55,446 nucleotides of DNA, from positions 1 to 55,446 of the forward strand of contig SDZD01000043.1 of NCBI GenBank assembly GCA_004172935.1, read 5' to 3'. Positions 1 to 9,409 of this stretch are shown here, piece after piece. Under the pieces are notes generated by a model. That model had not been told where the DNA came from and did not search any database. It was given only the letters and a program-made list of their open reading frames with translations. Source of the stretch: a bacterium. GTDB lineage: Bacteria; Armatimonadota; Abditibacteriia; Abditibacteriales; Abditibacteriaceae. Both the position numbers and the translations under genes were made by a program. How positions within the stretch are numbered: position 1 is the first letter of the stretch; every line of letters begins with the position of its first letter.

Positions 1-603
1 TGAGAATTTCGGCACTTTCGGCTTGCGATTTGCTTGCGTCCGGCGCCTCCTCGTCAGGGGCAACGGGAAATTATACGGCATTTTCAGAACTCCGCAACCC
101 CTTTTCGGAAAATTTCCTAAATTATTTTTTAAGGCGATATTAAAGGGCGAAAAACCGTAGCTTTATATGGAAGAGAGATTGTGATCTCCACATCGAAGAA
201 TTTGGCGTTTTAGCCCCCACCTAACTTCCCAGCAAATGAGAGAAAGGCCACTCATTAGTTCGCGGTGCAGGTCATCTCTGGCAAAAGTGGTCACCGCTTC
301 GCGGCCTTCATCCGGTGCTTGTTGCCGTCTACACCCTGACGATGTAGAGTACCCGCACAAGTAGTAGGAAGGCCGAACTCAGAAACCTCTCGTAGACACG
401 TCAATACCTGTCCCGACGTATCCCCTCGTGGACATAATCCTTTAGCGTTCACCAAATACCCACTGGATATAATCTCTTTTCAAGGACTCCCCTCACATAT
501 AAAGATTGAATTTCGGCTGCTATCAATTTTTTTGGGCCTTTTAATCAATTCGAAAGACTAGCAAAAGGCATTTTTGTGTAATTTTAAACACCTAAAGCTG
601 CAC

Positions 604-625
604 AAAGATTGATTAATCAATCTTT
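604..625. repeat. 22-base perfect palindrome (hairpin or operator)
   Basis: The half AAAGATTGATT is followed directly by its exact reverse complement, then by more T. The stem is AT-rich. It could be a weak terminator of something to the left, or a binding site for a dimeric regulator 270 bases upstream of the lactonase gene. Confidence 0.4.
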
Positions 626-701
626 TTTCAATCTCGATATTTTGGGGAAGTTGAAATCGGGGAATTTCGCCCTGGTTGAGAGAGAAGGCAGGTCCAATTT
701 C

Positions 702-722
702 ATTGTATTCAGTATATACAAT
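702..722. promoter_or_regulatory. Inverted repeat ATTGTAT-N7-ATACAAT upstream of lactonase gene
   Basis: Two exact 7-base arms separated by 7 bases lie about 170 bases upstream of the lactonase start at 896. The AT-rich dyad has the size of a dimeric repressor site. No matching copy was seen elsewhere in the window, so the assignment is tentative. Confidence 0.25.
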
Positions 723-895
723 TTCGCCACATGGCGTCTTCTGTATTGTCTATTGGTTGTAACGCCTTCCCCTACTCGTCTATTATGTTTAGCCCGCATG
801 TGCCGTTGGCGGGCCATCGTGATGCTTATGGGTAGGGGCTGCCGTGGCGTTTGCTTTGAGGGGTTGAAGTTGTTTGCTTCCCTTCTCCAGAGACT

Positions 896-2077
896 ATGTT
901 CAAATACCTATCGAAGTTGTTGCTGTTGGGCTGCCTTGCTGGTGCTTCCAGAGCTGATGATTTGGCCAATCAGACCAAGCCAACAGTACAATATCTCCCC
1001 GCTAACCATATGACGCTTTATATCGGCACCTATACACGCAACGCCAACGAGGGGATTTGTGTGTCGTACTTCAACCCAGAGAATGGCGAACTGAGCGCGC
1101 CTCAAACAGCGGTTGCCGTTGCCAATCCCGCTTTTCTGGCGGCTTCGTCCGATGGACGCTTCCTGTATGCAGTGAATGAGTGGGGGCAAGTGGCAGGAGA
1201 AAATAAGGGGGGAATTAGTGCGTTTCGTATCGAACCGGGGACTAACCAGTTGACGGCGCTCAATTCCTTCGCATTTGGGGGTAATTTATGCCATTTGACG
1301 ATGGATGCGACAGGGAAATGGCTGCTGGCTGCTGCTTATAGTGCGGGCAGCATTTCGACTTGGCCGATTCAAGAAGATGGTTCGATTGGGCCTCGCGCGA
1401 TGTTAGTCCAACATACAGGGTCGGGGCCAAATCAGGGGAGGCAAAAGGAAGCCCATGCTCATCATGTGGTGCTATCACCAGATAACCGCCGAGCTTTTGT
1501 CGCCGACTTAGGTATGGATAAAGTGACGATTGACGACTTCAATGCGGCGACGGGCGAATTGACTGGTAGTGAGCCTTCTTCGGTCGGAGTTGTGCCGGGG
1601 GCGGGGCCACGACACATCGCACTATCGCCTTCGGGAAAGTTCCTCTATGTGGTCAGCGAACTGAACAACACCATTACCGCATTCAAGAACGCTGACTCGA
1701 CGCCAGAGGAGATTCAGGTCATTTCTACCCTACCCGCCGATTTCACGGGCGAGAGCTTCGCGGCGGAGATTGCAACAAGTCCCGATGGGCGCTTTCTTTA
1801 TACCTCGAACCGTGGATACAACAGCGTCGCGGCTTATTCCATTGAAGGCGATGGGCAATTGAAGTTGGTTGGGTTTTCGCCAGTGGGGCGCAATCCTCGG
1901 CATTTCACATTCGATCCAAGCGGGAAATGGTTACTAGTGGGTAACCAAGAAGACATGAGCATTTCCGTTTTCAGCGTGGACTCGGAGACGGGGGCGCTGA
2001 CACAGAAGCATTTGTTGGAGAACATACCGGGGAAACCGGTTTGCTTACTGTTTGGGAAGGAAAAGGCGGGGAATTGA
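896..2077 (+). CDS. Secreted lactonase-family (6-phosphogluconolactonase-like) beta-propeller protein
   Basis: 393 residues. The N-terminus (basic MFKYLSK, then LLLLGCLAGAS) is a signal peptide; Cys13 follows LLG, so lipid modification is possible though early. The rest matches the seven-bladed lactonase/YbhE fold: YIGTYT at the start of the mature protein, and repeated blades with SPDGRFLY / SPSGKFLY motifs and the ARHIALSP-type turn (here GPRHIALSP). Family members hydrolyse lactones such as 6-phosphogluconolactone, but exported homologues have no firm substrate and may act on sugar lactones outside the cytoplasm. It stands alone: no gene follows closely on the plus strand and it converges on the GH95 gene. 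The ATG is chosen because it directly precedes the signal peptide. Fold assignment is firm; the substrate is unknown. Confidence 0.88.
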   Translation: MFKYLSKLLLLGCLAGASRADDLANQTKPTVQYLPANHMTLYIGTYTRNANEGICVSYFNPENGELSAPQTAVAVANPAFLAASSDGRFLYAVNEWGQVAGENKGGISAFRIEPGTNQLTALNSFAFGGNLCHLTMDATGKWLLAAAYSAGSISTWPIQEDGSIGPRAMLVQHTGSGPNQGRQKEAHAHHVVLSPDNRRAFVADLGMDKVTIDDFNAATGELTGSEPSSVGVVPGAGPRHIALSPSGKFLYVVSELNNTITAFKNADSTPEEIQVISTLPADFTGESFAAEIATSPDGRFLYTSNRGYNSVAAYSIEGDGQLKLVGFSPVGRNPRHFTFDPSGKWLLVGNQEDMSISVFSVDSETGALTQKHLLENIPGKPVCLLFGKEKAGN

Positions 2078-2087
2078 GGGTTTTGGG

Positions 2088-2366
2088 CCTCACCTAATCT
2101 TCCCCGCAAGCGGGAGAGGGGACGCTCATTGAATTCGTGAGGTTTTTGGGGGTGTGTGATTCTATCTCGCGGCCATGACAAGTCATGGCCCTACAAGCAC
2201 TCACCGAATTGCCGGAGCCTCTCGTTTTTGCCCCTCCCCACTTCGTAGAGAAGGGACCACTCGTCGAATTCATATAGTCGCTCGTTGATTGAAATTGGTT
2301 GGCGATAACCGCATCGCGGCCCTCACCCGGCACTTCGTCCCAATGCGTGGGAGAAGGAACACTCAC
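2088..2366. repeat. Cluster of degenerate intergenic repeats
   Basis: Three related units are visible: about 2088-2136 (CACCTAA...CTTCCCCGCAAGCGGGAGA...CTCATT...TTCG), about 2221-2275 and about 2320-2366. A fourth, more diverged copy lies near 220-265. Each carries a small CCC/GGG hairpin and a CTCATT- or CACTC-like end. Between the first two, an inverted repeat GGCCATGAC/GTCATGGCC (2171-2190) is followed by CTACAAG. They look like a REP/MITE-like intergenic family, filling the gap between convergent genes. Confidence 0.5.
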
Positions 2367-2369
2367 GCA

Positions 2370-2410
2370 GCAAATGGGGCGAATGCAGAATTTGCATTCG
2401 CCCCATTTGC
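2370..2410. terminator. Long hairpin between convergent lactonase and GH95 genes
   Basis: A perfect 18-base inverted repeat (2370-2387 with 2393-2410) encloses a 5-base loop. It sits 12 bases past the GH95 stop codon on the minus strand and beyond the lactonase stop on the plus strand. No T-run follows on either strand, so it may block RNA decay or serve a Rho-dependent end rather than act as a classical terminator. Confidence 0.55.
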
Positions 2411-2421
2411 GTTAGCTTCGA

Positions 2422-5400
2422 TTATTTGAAGGTGAGTTGTTTGGTTTTGCCGTTGGTGAGTTTGATGGGGATAATTTTGCCGTTGTAGCTGACGTTGCAG
2501 ACGGTGTCGCCTTTGCTTTTGATGGTGGCTGAGGTTAGTTTTCCGTTCGCCCACTGCATATCGACTTCAAAGCCGCCACGGGCACGGAGACCGCGCACGC
2601 TTCCGGTTGCCCATGCGCTGGGAAGGGCCGGGAGTAGCTGGATTTCGTAGATACCTTTTTCATCTTTGATTTGGCTTTGGAGTAGCATTTCGGCGACGGC
2701 GGCTGTGGCTCCAAAGTTACCGTCGATTTGGAACGGCGGATGAGTGTCGAAAAGGTTAGGTAGCGTTTTATCGCTGAGTAGGTTAGTGAGAAGCAGGTTA
2801 GCGTGGTCGCCGTCGTGGAGGCGGGTCCACATGTTGATTTTCCACGCCAATGACCAGCCCGTACCGCCATCGCCGCGACTTTCGAGAACCTTGCGGGCAG
2901 CTGTGAAGAGTTCGGGCGTAGAAGTAGTGATCATGTTGGACGGGTGCAAGCCATACAGATGGGATGTATGACGATGGTGCGGGTCGGTTTCTTTGTAGTC
3001 GTCGATCCATTCCAGAATGCGTCCAGTTGTTGGACTGATGCGGATAGGAGCGAGACGGGAAAGCGCGGTTTCGCATTCGCGGCGAAAATCGGCGTCGATG
3101 CCCAGGGTTTTGCTGGCTTCGATGCAGTTGGTTAGCAGTTCGTGGACGATCATCAAGTCCATAGTCGCCCCATAGGTGAAGACGGCGGTTTGACCGTTTG
3201 GCAGGAAGAACTCGTTTTCCGGCGAGTAGGATGGATTAGTGACCAACTTACCCGCGACGGGGCTTCCGGCGGGGGCTTCGACGAGGAAGTCGAGGATGAA
3301 TTGCCCGGCGCCTTTCATCAAAGGCCATGCGCGTTGCTGAAGAAACTTTTTATCACCGGAGAACTGGTAGTGTTCGTAGGGATGCTCAGCGAGCCATGCG
3401 GCACCGACGGGCCAGATACCCTGCAAACCATCGGCGGGAGCAGTGAAGCCCCAGGGGTCGGTGAGATGATGGACTACCCAGCCGCGTGCGCCATATTGAA
3501 CCTGCGCCACTTTGCTACCGGGCTTGACGAGGCTATCCATAAGGTCGAATAGCGGCAGATGGCACTCGGCTAAGTTAGTGGTTTCAGCGGGCCAGTAGTT
3601 CATCTGGACGTTGATGTTGGTGTGGAAATCGGCGTTCCAGGGCGGATTCATCTGCCATGCCCAAATGCCCTGCAAGTTGGCGGGCATTCCACCGGGGCGG
3701 GAACTGCTGATGAGCAAGTAGCGCCCGTACTGGAAGTAGGTGTTGATGAGGCCCGGATCGGTTTTGCCCGATTTGAAGCGAGCGAGCCTAGCTATAGTCG
3801 GTAGCGCTTCGACTTCGGGGCCGGAAGAGCCGATGTCGAGGGTGAGTCGCCCGAAGAGGCTCTGGTAGCTGGCGACATGTTCGGCTTTAAGGGCAGCGAA
3901 CGATTTGCGCGCAGCAGCAGTGAGTCGGGTATTACACAGTTGTTCGGGGTCGCCGCCGCGATAGTTGGTGGCGCCATCGACGAGGAGCACGGCGCTGTTG
4001 GCTCCGGTGACGGTGAGGATGCCACCCTCATTGGTGACTTTGCCCCCATCGGCGACGACCACTACCTCGGCGGCGAATTTCAAACCGCGCTGTGTGCCCT
4101 GCTCGTCTTTGCGGTCGATTTGGCCGCGCATGACAATGGCATTCGGGTTGGTGGGATGCGCGAAGCACTGGGCATCTTTCTGGCGTTTGAGGGTGAGTTG
4201 GAAGCTGATGCGGCCCGGTTGAGTGGCGGTAATGTTGGTGGCGATGACTCCTACCGGGGCCGAAGAGAAGGATTCGCGTTTGAAAGTAGCACCTGCATTC
4301 TCATAACTGACGCTGGTGATAGCATTCGCCAAGTCGAGGCCGCGACTGTAATTGGTGGCCGAGGTTTGGCCGGGAAACTCCATCCATAGTTCGCCGAGTG
4401 ATTGGTAGGGTTTGACACCGCTGGGGGTACCCATCATATTGGCGGCGGCTAAGCGTTCGGCTTCTTTATTTTTGCCTTCAAAAAGCAAACGCTGAACATC
4501 TGGCAACGCTGTCAGCGACTTCGGGTTACTGGCGTCGAGGGGGTAACCATCCCAAAGGGTGTCTTCGTTGAGTTGAAGGCGCTCGTCGGCGACACCACCG
4601 AAAACCATAGCGCCAAGGCGTCCATTTCCCAGAGGCAGGGCTTCTTCCCAGACTTTGGCGGGACCGCGATACCACAGGCTGCGTGGAGACTGCGAAGTGA
4701 TGGTAGTGGCACCAGTAATGGTAGCGCGGTCGGCCCACTTTTCGTTAATCTGGGTACGCTTCAAGGCGGGCTGGGCGTAAACGATGCGCGGCGCGTTGGG
4801 ATCGGTTGGCGCTCCCATAAGTTGCACTTCGCTGTACTGAGTGCCATCGGTGCGTTCTCCGCGTGTGTTGGTGACCAAGACACGGTAACTTTTGTAGGCC
4901 GTGGTGTTGGGAAAACTGATGGATTGGCCCCACTCGCCACGTCGCTGTTGGCCTTCGAGTCCGGTGGGACCCGAATAAATGAGGGTGAAGCTATTGCTAT
5001 TGGCTTCAACGGCATTAGGGGCGTTGGAGCCTTCGATGGTGATGGTGAGGGGGTCACGATCAGGCATGTCGTTGGCGGTGGCGAAGCGGATTCCGCTGAC
5101 GATGCTAGAACCAACACCAGGAGCGATAACGAAGCCGGTGTTGACACCCGGAGCGCCAGCCCCTGTCACGGCCTTGTTGAAATACTTGCTCTGGGTGCGG
5201 CCATCAATAACGCTGACGGCTTGCTCGTTGTCCCCTCCCCACTCGCCACCGAGAATATTGGCGCTGCCTTTGGTGGTATTTTGCAACGGCAGAATCAAGT
5301 CTTCTGGGTCCAAGATGTTTTTCATAGGTGTGATAGGGTCGGCACAGGCAGATAGCGCAAGAGTGGACAGGGCCAATCCAGCGATGAGAAGGCGATGGCG

Positions 5401-5451
5401 AAGCACGCAAGCGATGGGGCGCAAGCGGAAGTTAGGCGAACGAAAATGCAT
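2422..5451 (-). CDS. GH95 alpha-L-fucosidase/galactosidase-type lipoprotein
   Basis: 1009 residues. A long signal peptide ends in the lipobox LSAC (Cys36), so the enzyme is probably anchored to a membrane. Residues about 45-220 resemble a discoidin-like beta-sandwich. From about 255 the GH95 fold begins (SLWYRGPAKVWEEALPLGNG, LNEDTLWDG), followed by the central (alpha/alpha)6 barrel (NPPWNADFHTNINVQMNYWP). The expected acid is Glu745 in YSPENEF and the expected base is Asp910 in FQIDGNFG, both present. GH95 members invert alpha-1,2-L-fucosidic or L-galactosidic bonds in plant and host glycans. It is the last gene of a unit with PhyH (46 bases upstream), SGNH and GH92, a set suited to trimming side chains. 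The family is clear; the exact sugar is not. Confidence 0.93.
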   Translation of the reverse strand: MHFRSPNFRLRPIACVLRHRLLIAGLALSTLALSACADPITPMKNILDPEDLILPLQNTTKGSANILGGEWGGDNEQAVSVIDGRTQSKYFNKAVTGAGAPGVNTGFVIAPGVGSSIVSGIRFATANDMPDRDPLTITIEGSNAPNAVEANSNSFTLIYSGPTGLEGQQRRGEWGQSISFPNTTAYKSYRVLVTNTRGERTDGTQYSEVQLMGAPTDPNAPRIVYAQPALKRTQINEKWADRATITGATTITSQSPRSLWYRGPAKVWEEALPLGNGRLGAMVFGGVADERLQLNEDTLWDGYPLDASNPKSLTALPDVQRLLFEGKNKEAERLAAANMMGTPSGVKPYQSLGELWMEFPGQTSATNYSRGLDLANAITSVSYENAGATFKRESFSSAPVGVIATNITATQPGRISFQLTLKRQKDAQCFAHPTNPNAIVMRGQIDRKDEQGTQRGLKFAAEVVVVADGGKVTNEGGILTVTGANSAVLLVDGATNYRGGDPEQLCNTRLTAAARKSFAALKAEHVASYQSLFGRLTLDIGSSGPEVEALPTIARLARFKSGKTDPGLINTYFQYGRYLLISSSRPGGMPANLQGIWAWQMNPPWNADFHTNINVQMNYWPAETTNLAECHLPLFDLMDSLVKPGSKVAQVQYGARGWVVHHLTDPWGFTAPADGLQGIWPVGAAWLAEHPYEHYQFSGDKKFLQQRAWPLMKGAGQFILDFLVEAPAGSPVAGKLVTNPSYSPENEFFLPNGQTAVFTYGATMDLMIVHELLTNCIEASKTLGIDADFRRECETALSRLAPIRISPTTGRILEWIDDYKETDPHHRHTSHLYGLHPSNMITTSTPELFTAARKVLESRGDGGTGWSLAWKINMWTRLHDGDHANLLLTNLLSDKTLPNLFDTHPPFQIDGNFGATAAVAEMLLQSQIKDEKGIYEIQLLPALPSAWATGSVRGLRARGGFEVDMQWANGKLTSATIKSKGDTVCNVSYNGKIIPIKLTNGKTKQLTFK

Positions 5452-5497
5452 TATTGGTTGGATGTTTTGAAGCGGAGTCGTGAGGTGGAATGCGCTA

Positions 5498-6244
5498 TTA
5501 ATAGAGGCTCATTAGACCTTCGGCACCGGTGGGCGGGTTACTCTCGAAGTGGGGAGTGACCCAGCGCGCGTGCGAAGGGGAGCCGGGATTACGGAAGGCA
5601 TAGACGACGGCCCAACGGGTGGGGCTTTCGGGGCGGCGCGGTGCGACGGCGTGCAAAGCATGAGTCCACATCACAATGACAGTGCCGGGAGGCGCATGTA
5701 ACTCTTCGATTTCGAGCGGGTCGCCGGTTTGCGGGTGGGTTTTGTCGTCCAGATATTCGGCACGCAGTCCATCATCGGAGTTATTGCGCATGTTCTGGCG
5801 GAAGAGGTGGCTACCAGGAACGGCGCGCAGACTTCCGTCGCCGCTGTTGAAGCCGTTGACGTAGAAGAAAATGCGGATGAAGCCGAGTTCCGGGTTATCG
5901 TCGGAGTAAGCGTGGGTGTGCCAGCCCATAGCGGGGCTGCTTCCGGCGCGGCTTAAATCGACACAGTGATCGTAGCGGACATCGGGGCCGAGAACCGAAC
6001 GGGCCAATTCGAGCATTTGCGGATGGGCAATGACGGAGGCCAGAAATTCGTCGTATTCGGCAGAGTAGCGCTGGGGAATCGGGTCGAGATTTTGGTCGAG
6101 AGCATTGACTTTGGACAGCGATTCGATGAGTTTTTCGCGCGCGGATTCGGTTAGTAGCGACGGAAACACGAAGTGTCCATCGCTGTCAAGTTGTGCTTTC
6201 TCGGAAGCGCCGAATTGATAGGACTGAAAGATGGGTTCGCTCAT
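5498..6244 (-). CDS. Phytanoyl-CoA dioxygenase (PhyH)-family protein
   Basis: 248 residues, no signal peptide, probably cytoplasmic. The double-stranded beta-helix fold of Fe(II)/2-oxoglutarate oxygenases is indicated by the block from GWHTHAYSDD (about 108-116) through SLRAVPGSH (138-146) to the distal His198 in ALHAVAPRR and RWAVVYAFR. The family metal motif is His-X-Asp; here the aligned residues read His109-Thr-His111, so one ligand may be changed, or Asp115/116 may substitute. The substrate is unknown. PhyH-like proteins appear in sugar-catabolic operons of several phyla without a proven role. It lies 46 bases upstream of the GH95 gene and 38 bases after the SGNH gene, so co-transcription is likely. 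Confidence 0.82.
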   Translation of the reverse strand: MSEPIFQSYQFGASEKAQLDSDGHFVFPSLLTESAREKLIESLSKVNALDQNLDPIPQRYSAEYDEFLASVIAHPQMLELARSVLGPDVRYDHCVDLSRAGSSPAMGWHTHAYSDDNPELGFIRIFFYVNGFNSGDGSLRAVPGSHLFRQNMRNNSDDGLRAEYLDDKTHPQTGDPLEIEELHAPPGTVIVMWTHALHAVAPRRPESPTRWAVVYAFRNPGSPSHARWVTPHFESNPPTGAEGLMSLY

Positions 6245-6282
6245 GTTGGTTGGTGTTGGATTGATTCGGTTTGGAGGTCGGT

Positions 6283-7032
6283 TTATTTGGGTTCGGAAAT
6301 GGTTTTGGCGATTTGCTCGGCGCTAAGGCCCATAGTTTTGAGCAGTCCGGTCGCCATCAGACGGTTGCCCCGGTCGTTCATGTGAACTCCATCGGTAGTG
6401 ATGATGTTGTCGGGACCAGTTTTGGTTTTTATAACACTCACACTGTCGGCGTTCAGGTCGGCAAGCAGGCAGTGTTTTTGTTCGGCCAGATAGCGTAAGA
6501 AGGTGTTGTAGTAGCCGAGTTTTGGGTTGAATTCGTTGTTTGGATCTTCACCAATGGGTGTGCAGGTTTGGACAATGACGCGAATACCCGCCGCCTGGCA
6601 TTTATCGACTATCGCCGTCATGTTTTTCATGTATTCGGCGAAGTCCACGCTGTTATGCCAGACATCGTTTCCCCCGGCGTCGATGGTTACCCACGTCGGC
6701 TTTTTATTGAGGACATCGCGCTCTAAGCGGCCCAACATATCGCGCGAGGTGTTGCCGCTGACGCCCGCTGGAACGGGGACGATGTCGATACCATTGTCAG
6801 TGAGATTATTGAATGCAAGCTTGACGTAACCAGTGGGTGAGTTCCAGCCGAACTCGGTGATGGAAGCGCCCAAAAAGGCGACGGATTGGCCGGATTTGAC
6901 CAGAGCTACTGCGGGAGCCATTGCGGTGTTAGTTGGTGTGGTGGTGTTTTGTTGGGCGGAAGCGGCACCTATCAGAGTGAGTGCCGCCATTATGGCCCAG
7001 AGAGCAGAAAATCGAGATGTATTCAAAACCAT
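6283..7032 (-). CDS. Secreted SGNH/GDSL-type hydrolase (probable carbohydrate esterase)
   Basis: 249 residues with a signal peptide (MVLNTSRFSALWAIMAALTL, cleavage near ASAQ, residue 27). The SGNH blocks are in order: block I FLGASITE with nucleophile Ser57, an Asn-containing GVSGNTSRD block II, block III DAGGND (Gly121/Asn122), and block V TDGVHMND with Asp214 and His217 completing the triad. Family members remove acetyl or other acyl groups from plant polysaccharides. Placement between GH92 and PhyH/GH95 genes, with 30- and 38-base gaps, supports a deacylating role before glycosidase attack. Specificity cannot be read from sequence. Confidence 0.88.
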   Translation of the reverse strand: MVLNTSRFSALWAIMAALTLIGAASAQQNTTTPTNTAMAPAVALVKSGQSVAFLGASITEFGWNSPTGYVKLAFNNLTDNGIDIVPVPAGVSGNTSRDMLGRLERDVLNKKPTWVTIDAGGNDVWHNSVDFAEYMKNMTAIVDKCQAAGIRVIVQTCTPIGEDPNNEFNPKLGYYNTFLRYLAEQKHCLLADLNADSVSVIKTKTGPDNIITTDGVHMNDRGNRLMATGLLKTMGLSAEQIAKTISEPK

Positions 7033-7062
7033 GTTGCTTTCACTTTTAGTTTTGGAACGGGT

Positions 7063-9396
7063 TCAAATGCCCCAGTTCTTGTTCGGTTCGGCGCCCAATT
7101 CGAGTTCGAGGGTGCCTCCCGCGACGATTTCTTTATGGTCGAGCCAGCAGCGATTCAAGGGGCGCCCGTTGAGCCTGGCTGACTGGATGTAGCGGACGCC
7201 GGGGCCGTTATTATGCGAGACGATGGTGAAGCGCTTGTTCTTGCCGTACATCGGGTCAATGCGGATTTGCACCCTGTCGAACAACGGGGTGAACAACTCG
7301 TAGCGGGTATCTCCGGGGCACGCCTGATGGATACCAGAAGCAGCGAGGATGAACCACGAGGACATTTGGCCGACATCTTCGTCGCCGCACAGTCCGTTCG
7401 GGCCGGTTTTGTAGGTTTGCGCGATGGTACGAACCCATTTCTGGGTGAGCCACGGCGCCCCGGCGCGATTGAAGAGAAACGGGATGAGGTGGACTGGCTC
7501 GTTGGGATGGTTGTAGTAAGGATTCCAGTCGGTGATTTTCGGAGTGCGGTCGAAAAAGTCGCTGAGTTTGTCAACGAAGGCTTCACGCCCACCGACCAAC
7601 TGCATCAGACCGGGGACATCGTAGGGCACAAGCCAACCTTGCTGGTAGACGCTGCACTCCTGGCAGGTTTTCTCGGTTTCGAGGCCACGCCAAGGAGTGA
7701 AGTTGCCTTCTTTATCACGGGCGCGGAACCAGCCTTTCCAGTTCGGGTTCGACTTGCTGCCCGCTTCGTCATAAGTCCACGGCACGTTGGGGTCGAAGTT
7801 GTCGCGATAGGTCGCGGCGCTTTTGGCCCATTTTTCGGCGATGGCATTTTGCCCGGCGGCTTTGGCTAGTTGCGACACATTCCATTCAGCGTTGCGATTC
7901 TCCATTTGTTGGGAAAGCAGGAATGGGTCGCCTTGTTGCTGCTTGACAAGTTCAACGGTCTTATCGGAAAAGGTGACCGCTTTATTCAAATCGAAATTGC
8001 GGATGCCCTTCTGGTAGGCATCGTTGATGACAACGACTGCGGGGCTACCATTCATGCATCCCGAATAGGCGTTGAGGAACTCCCAGCGGTCGAAATAACC
8101 GCGCCCATTTTGCTCGGCGAGTTCGATCATCGAGTTCGTCATATCATTGACGGTGTTGGGCGCGATGATAGTTAGCAGTGGAAAGGCGCTGCGGTAAACA
8201 TCCCAACCGCTGAAGATAGTGCGCTTGAGAAATTTTTTGGTCGGGTGTGGTTTGCCATCGCCACCGGGATAGTCACCGTTGACATCAGAGAAAAGGCGCG
8301 GGTCGATGAGGGTGTGATAAAGCGCGGTATAAAACGTGGTCTTCTCTTCCTCGTTACCACCGCCGACTTCCATACGGCTCAACTCTTTGGCCCAGGCGTT
8401 GCGGGCTTTGGTGCGCAATTGATCGAAGTTCCAAGCGGGGATTTCTGTGGCAAGGTTACGGCGCGCGCCTTCGATGCTTACGAAAGAGAGACCGACTTTA
8501 AGCGAAATGTGCTCGTTGGCCTGAGTTGGAAAATTGGCGTAGAAGCCAAGATGACGCCCCTCCATCTTGCGTGTGCCCGGTAGCACGTCGGCGTTTTTGC
8601 ACGCCTCGGCGAACCAAGGCTTTTCGATGGCCTCGCTGTAGTTCTGGTCAGTGGGGAGCTTGGCGCTCCAGACTCCGAAATCCTGCAAGGGGCAGCTAAA
8701 CTCGGCGCGATAATAGACGGTATAACGAGGCTGTCCGGCACCGTGGCCCCAGCCGCCGCCTTGCGGGGTACATTCGATTTGGCCTTCGATAGTGTTGGGA
8801 CCAACGACTTCGACGGTTTGACGCAGCGAGGTGCCGCCGACACGACGAGCGAGGTCGATTTGAATGCGCGACTGCTGGTTTTGCGGGAAGGTGAAGCGCA
8901 ACATACCACCATGCGGTGAGGCGGTCGCTTCGGCGCGCACTTTGTAGTCGTCGAGAGTGACGGCGTAGTAGCCCGCTTGCGCGACCTCGGAGTTGTTATC
9001 GAAGCTAGAAAGATAGCCCGTTCCCGGTTTGTTGGTTTCGCCGTACCAGGTTTTGAGCGGTCCAGTGGTTGGCATGACGAGGAAGTTGCCCAAATCGCCG
9101 TACCAACCGACACCGCTCATGTGAGTGAAGCTGAAGCCCTGAATGGTTTTATCGCTGTGACGATAACCCGAACCGTTGTCGCCTCCGGTGATGGTATCGG
9201 GGCTGAGTTGGGTCATGCCGCTGGGCGTGGTTGCACCAGGGAATGTTTTGCCACTTCGGCCCGTTCCGATGAAGGGATCGACGTAATCGACGACGAACTT
9301 TTTAGGTTTTGCTTTTTCCTGTGCGGATGCATTGCTGCCGATGCATCCGGTTAACAGCAATGCTCCCAGACAGGAAGCAGCGGTTGAAATTTTCAT
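7063..9396 (-). CDS. GH92 alpha-mannosidase-family lipoprotein
   Basis: 777 residues from the chosen ATG at 9396. An upstream in-frame ATG at 9567 would cross a terminator hairpin and give a non-signal N-terminus. The chosen start gives MKISTAASCLGALLLTGC, a lipoprotein signal (LTGC). Domains: N-terminal beta-sandwich (FVDYVDPFIGTG..., QLSPDTI), then the (alpha/alpha)6 barrel. Typical GH92 motifs are present: YNHPNEPVHLIPFLFN, and GDEDVGQMSSWF bearing the general-acid Glu. GH92 enzymes are Ca-dependent exo-alpha-mannosidases that invert alpha-1,2/1,3/1,4 linkages. It is the first enzyme gene after the pilin at 10392-9598 and leads the SGNH-PhyH-GH95 genes. Its leader carries an 11-base inverted repeat (9410-9460). 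Confidence 0.93.
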   Translation of the reverse strand: MKISTAASCLGALLLTGCIGSNASAQEKAKPKKFVVDYVDPFIGTGRSGKTFPGATTPSGMTQLSPDTITGGDNGSGYRHSDKTIQGFSFTHMSGVGWYGDLGNFLVMPTTGPLKTWYGETNKPGTGYLSSFDNNSEVAQAGYYAVTLDDYKVRAEATASPHGGMLRFTFPQNQQSRIQIDLARRVGGTSLRQTVEVVGPNTIEGQIECTPQGGGWGHGAGQPRYTVYYRAEFSCPLQDFGVWSAKLPTDQNYSEAIEKPWFAEACKNADVLPGTRKMEGRHLGFYANFPTQANEHISLKVGLSFVSIEGARRNLATEIPAWNFDQLRTKARNAWAKELSRMEVGGGNEEEKTTFYTALYHTLIDPRLFSDVNGDYPGGDGKPHPTKKFLKRTIFSGWDVYRSAFPLLTIIAPNTVNDMTNSMIELAEQNGRGYFDRWEFLNAYSGCMNGSPAVVVINDAYQKGIRNFDLNKAVTFSDKTVELVKQQQGDPFLLSQQMENRNAEWNVSQLAKAAGQNAIAEKWAKSAATYRDNFDPNVPWTYDEAGSKSNPNWKGWFRARDKEGNFTPWRGLETEKTCQECSVYQQGWLVPYDVPGLMQLVGGREAFVDKLSDFFDRTPKITDWNPYYNHPNEPVHLIPFLFNRAGAPWLTQKWVRTIAQTYKTGPNGLCGDEDVGQMSSWFILAASGIHQACPGDTRYELFTPLFDRVQIRIDPMYGKNKRFTIVSHNNGPGVRYIQSARLNGRPLNRCWLDHKEIVAGGTLELELGAEPNKNWGI

Positions 9397-9409
9397 GAAT
9401 TTATCTGGT

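Larger units (their letters stand above)
1..895. other. Left intergenic stretch without a confident gene
   Basis: No ORF here looks coding. It holds a degenerate copy of an intergenic repeat (about 220-265), a 22-base perfect palindrome at 604-625 followed by a T-run, an inverted repeat ATTGTAT-N7-ATACAAT at 702-722, and a TATAAT-like hexamer at about 466-471 with no clear -35 box. The first ~80 bases may be the end or edge of a gene outside the window, but neither strand gives a decisive reading. Confidence 0.6.

Noticed and set aside
1..81. Possible coding edge: a minus-strand frame rich in Glu/Ala/Ser and a plus-strand open frame both run through the first bases.
   Set aside because: Neither has a usable start or recognisable motif within the window, and the two cannot be distinguished.
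163..360. Minus-strand 65-codon frame.
   Set aside because: It lies in degenerate intergenic repeat sequence and has no protein-like features.
2094..2366. Minus-strand frame beginning MSVPSPTHWDEV.
   Set aside because: Translation of the intergenic repeat cluster; the repeating MSVPSP text comes from the DNA repeats, not from a gene.
4573..5355. Long plus-strand frame antisense to GH95 (260 codons).
   Set aside because: A shadow of the GH95 reading frame; Gly/Val/Ala-rich composition with no motif.
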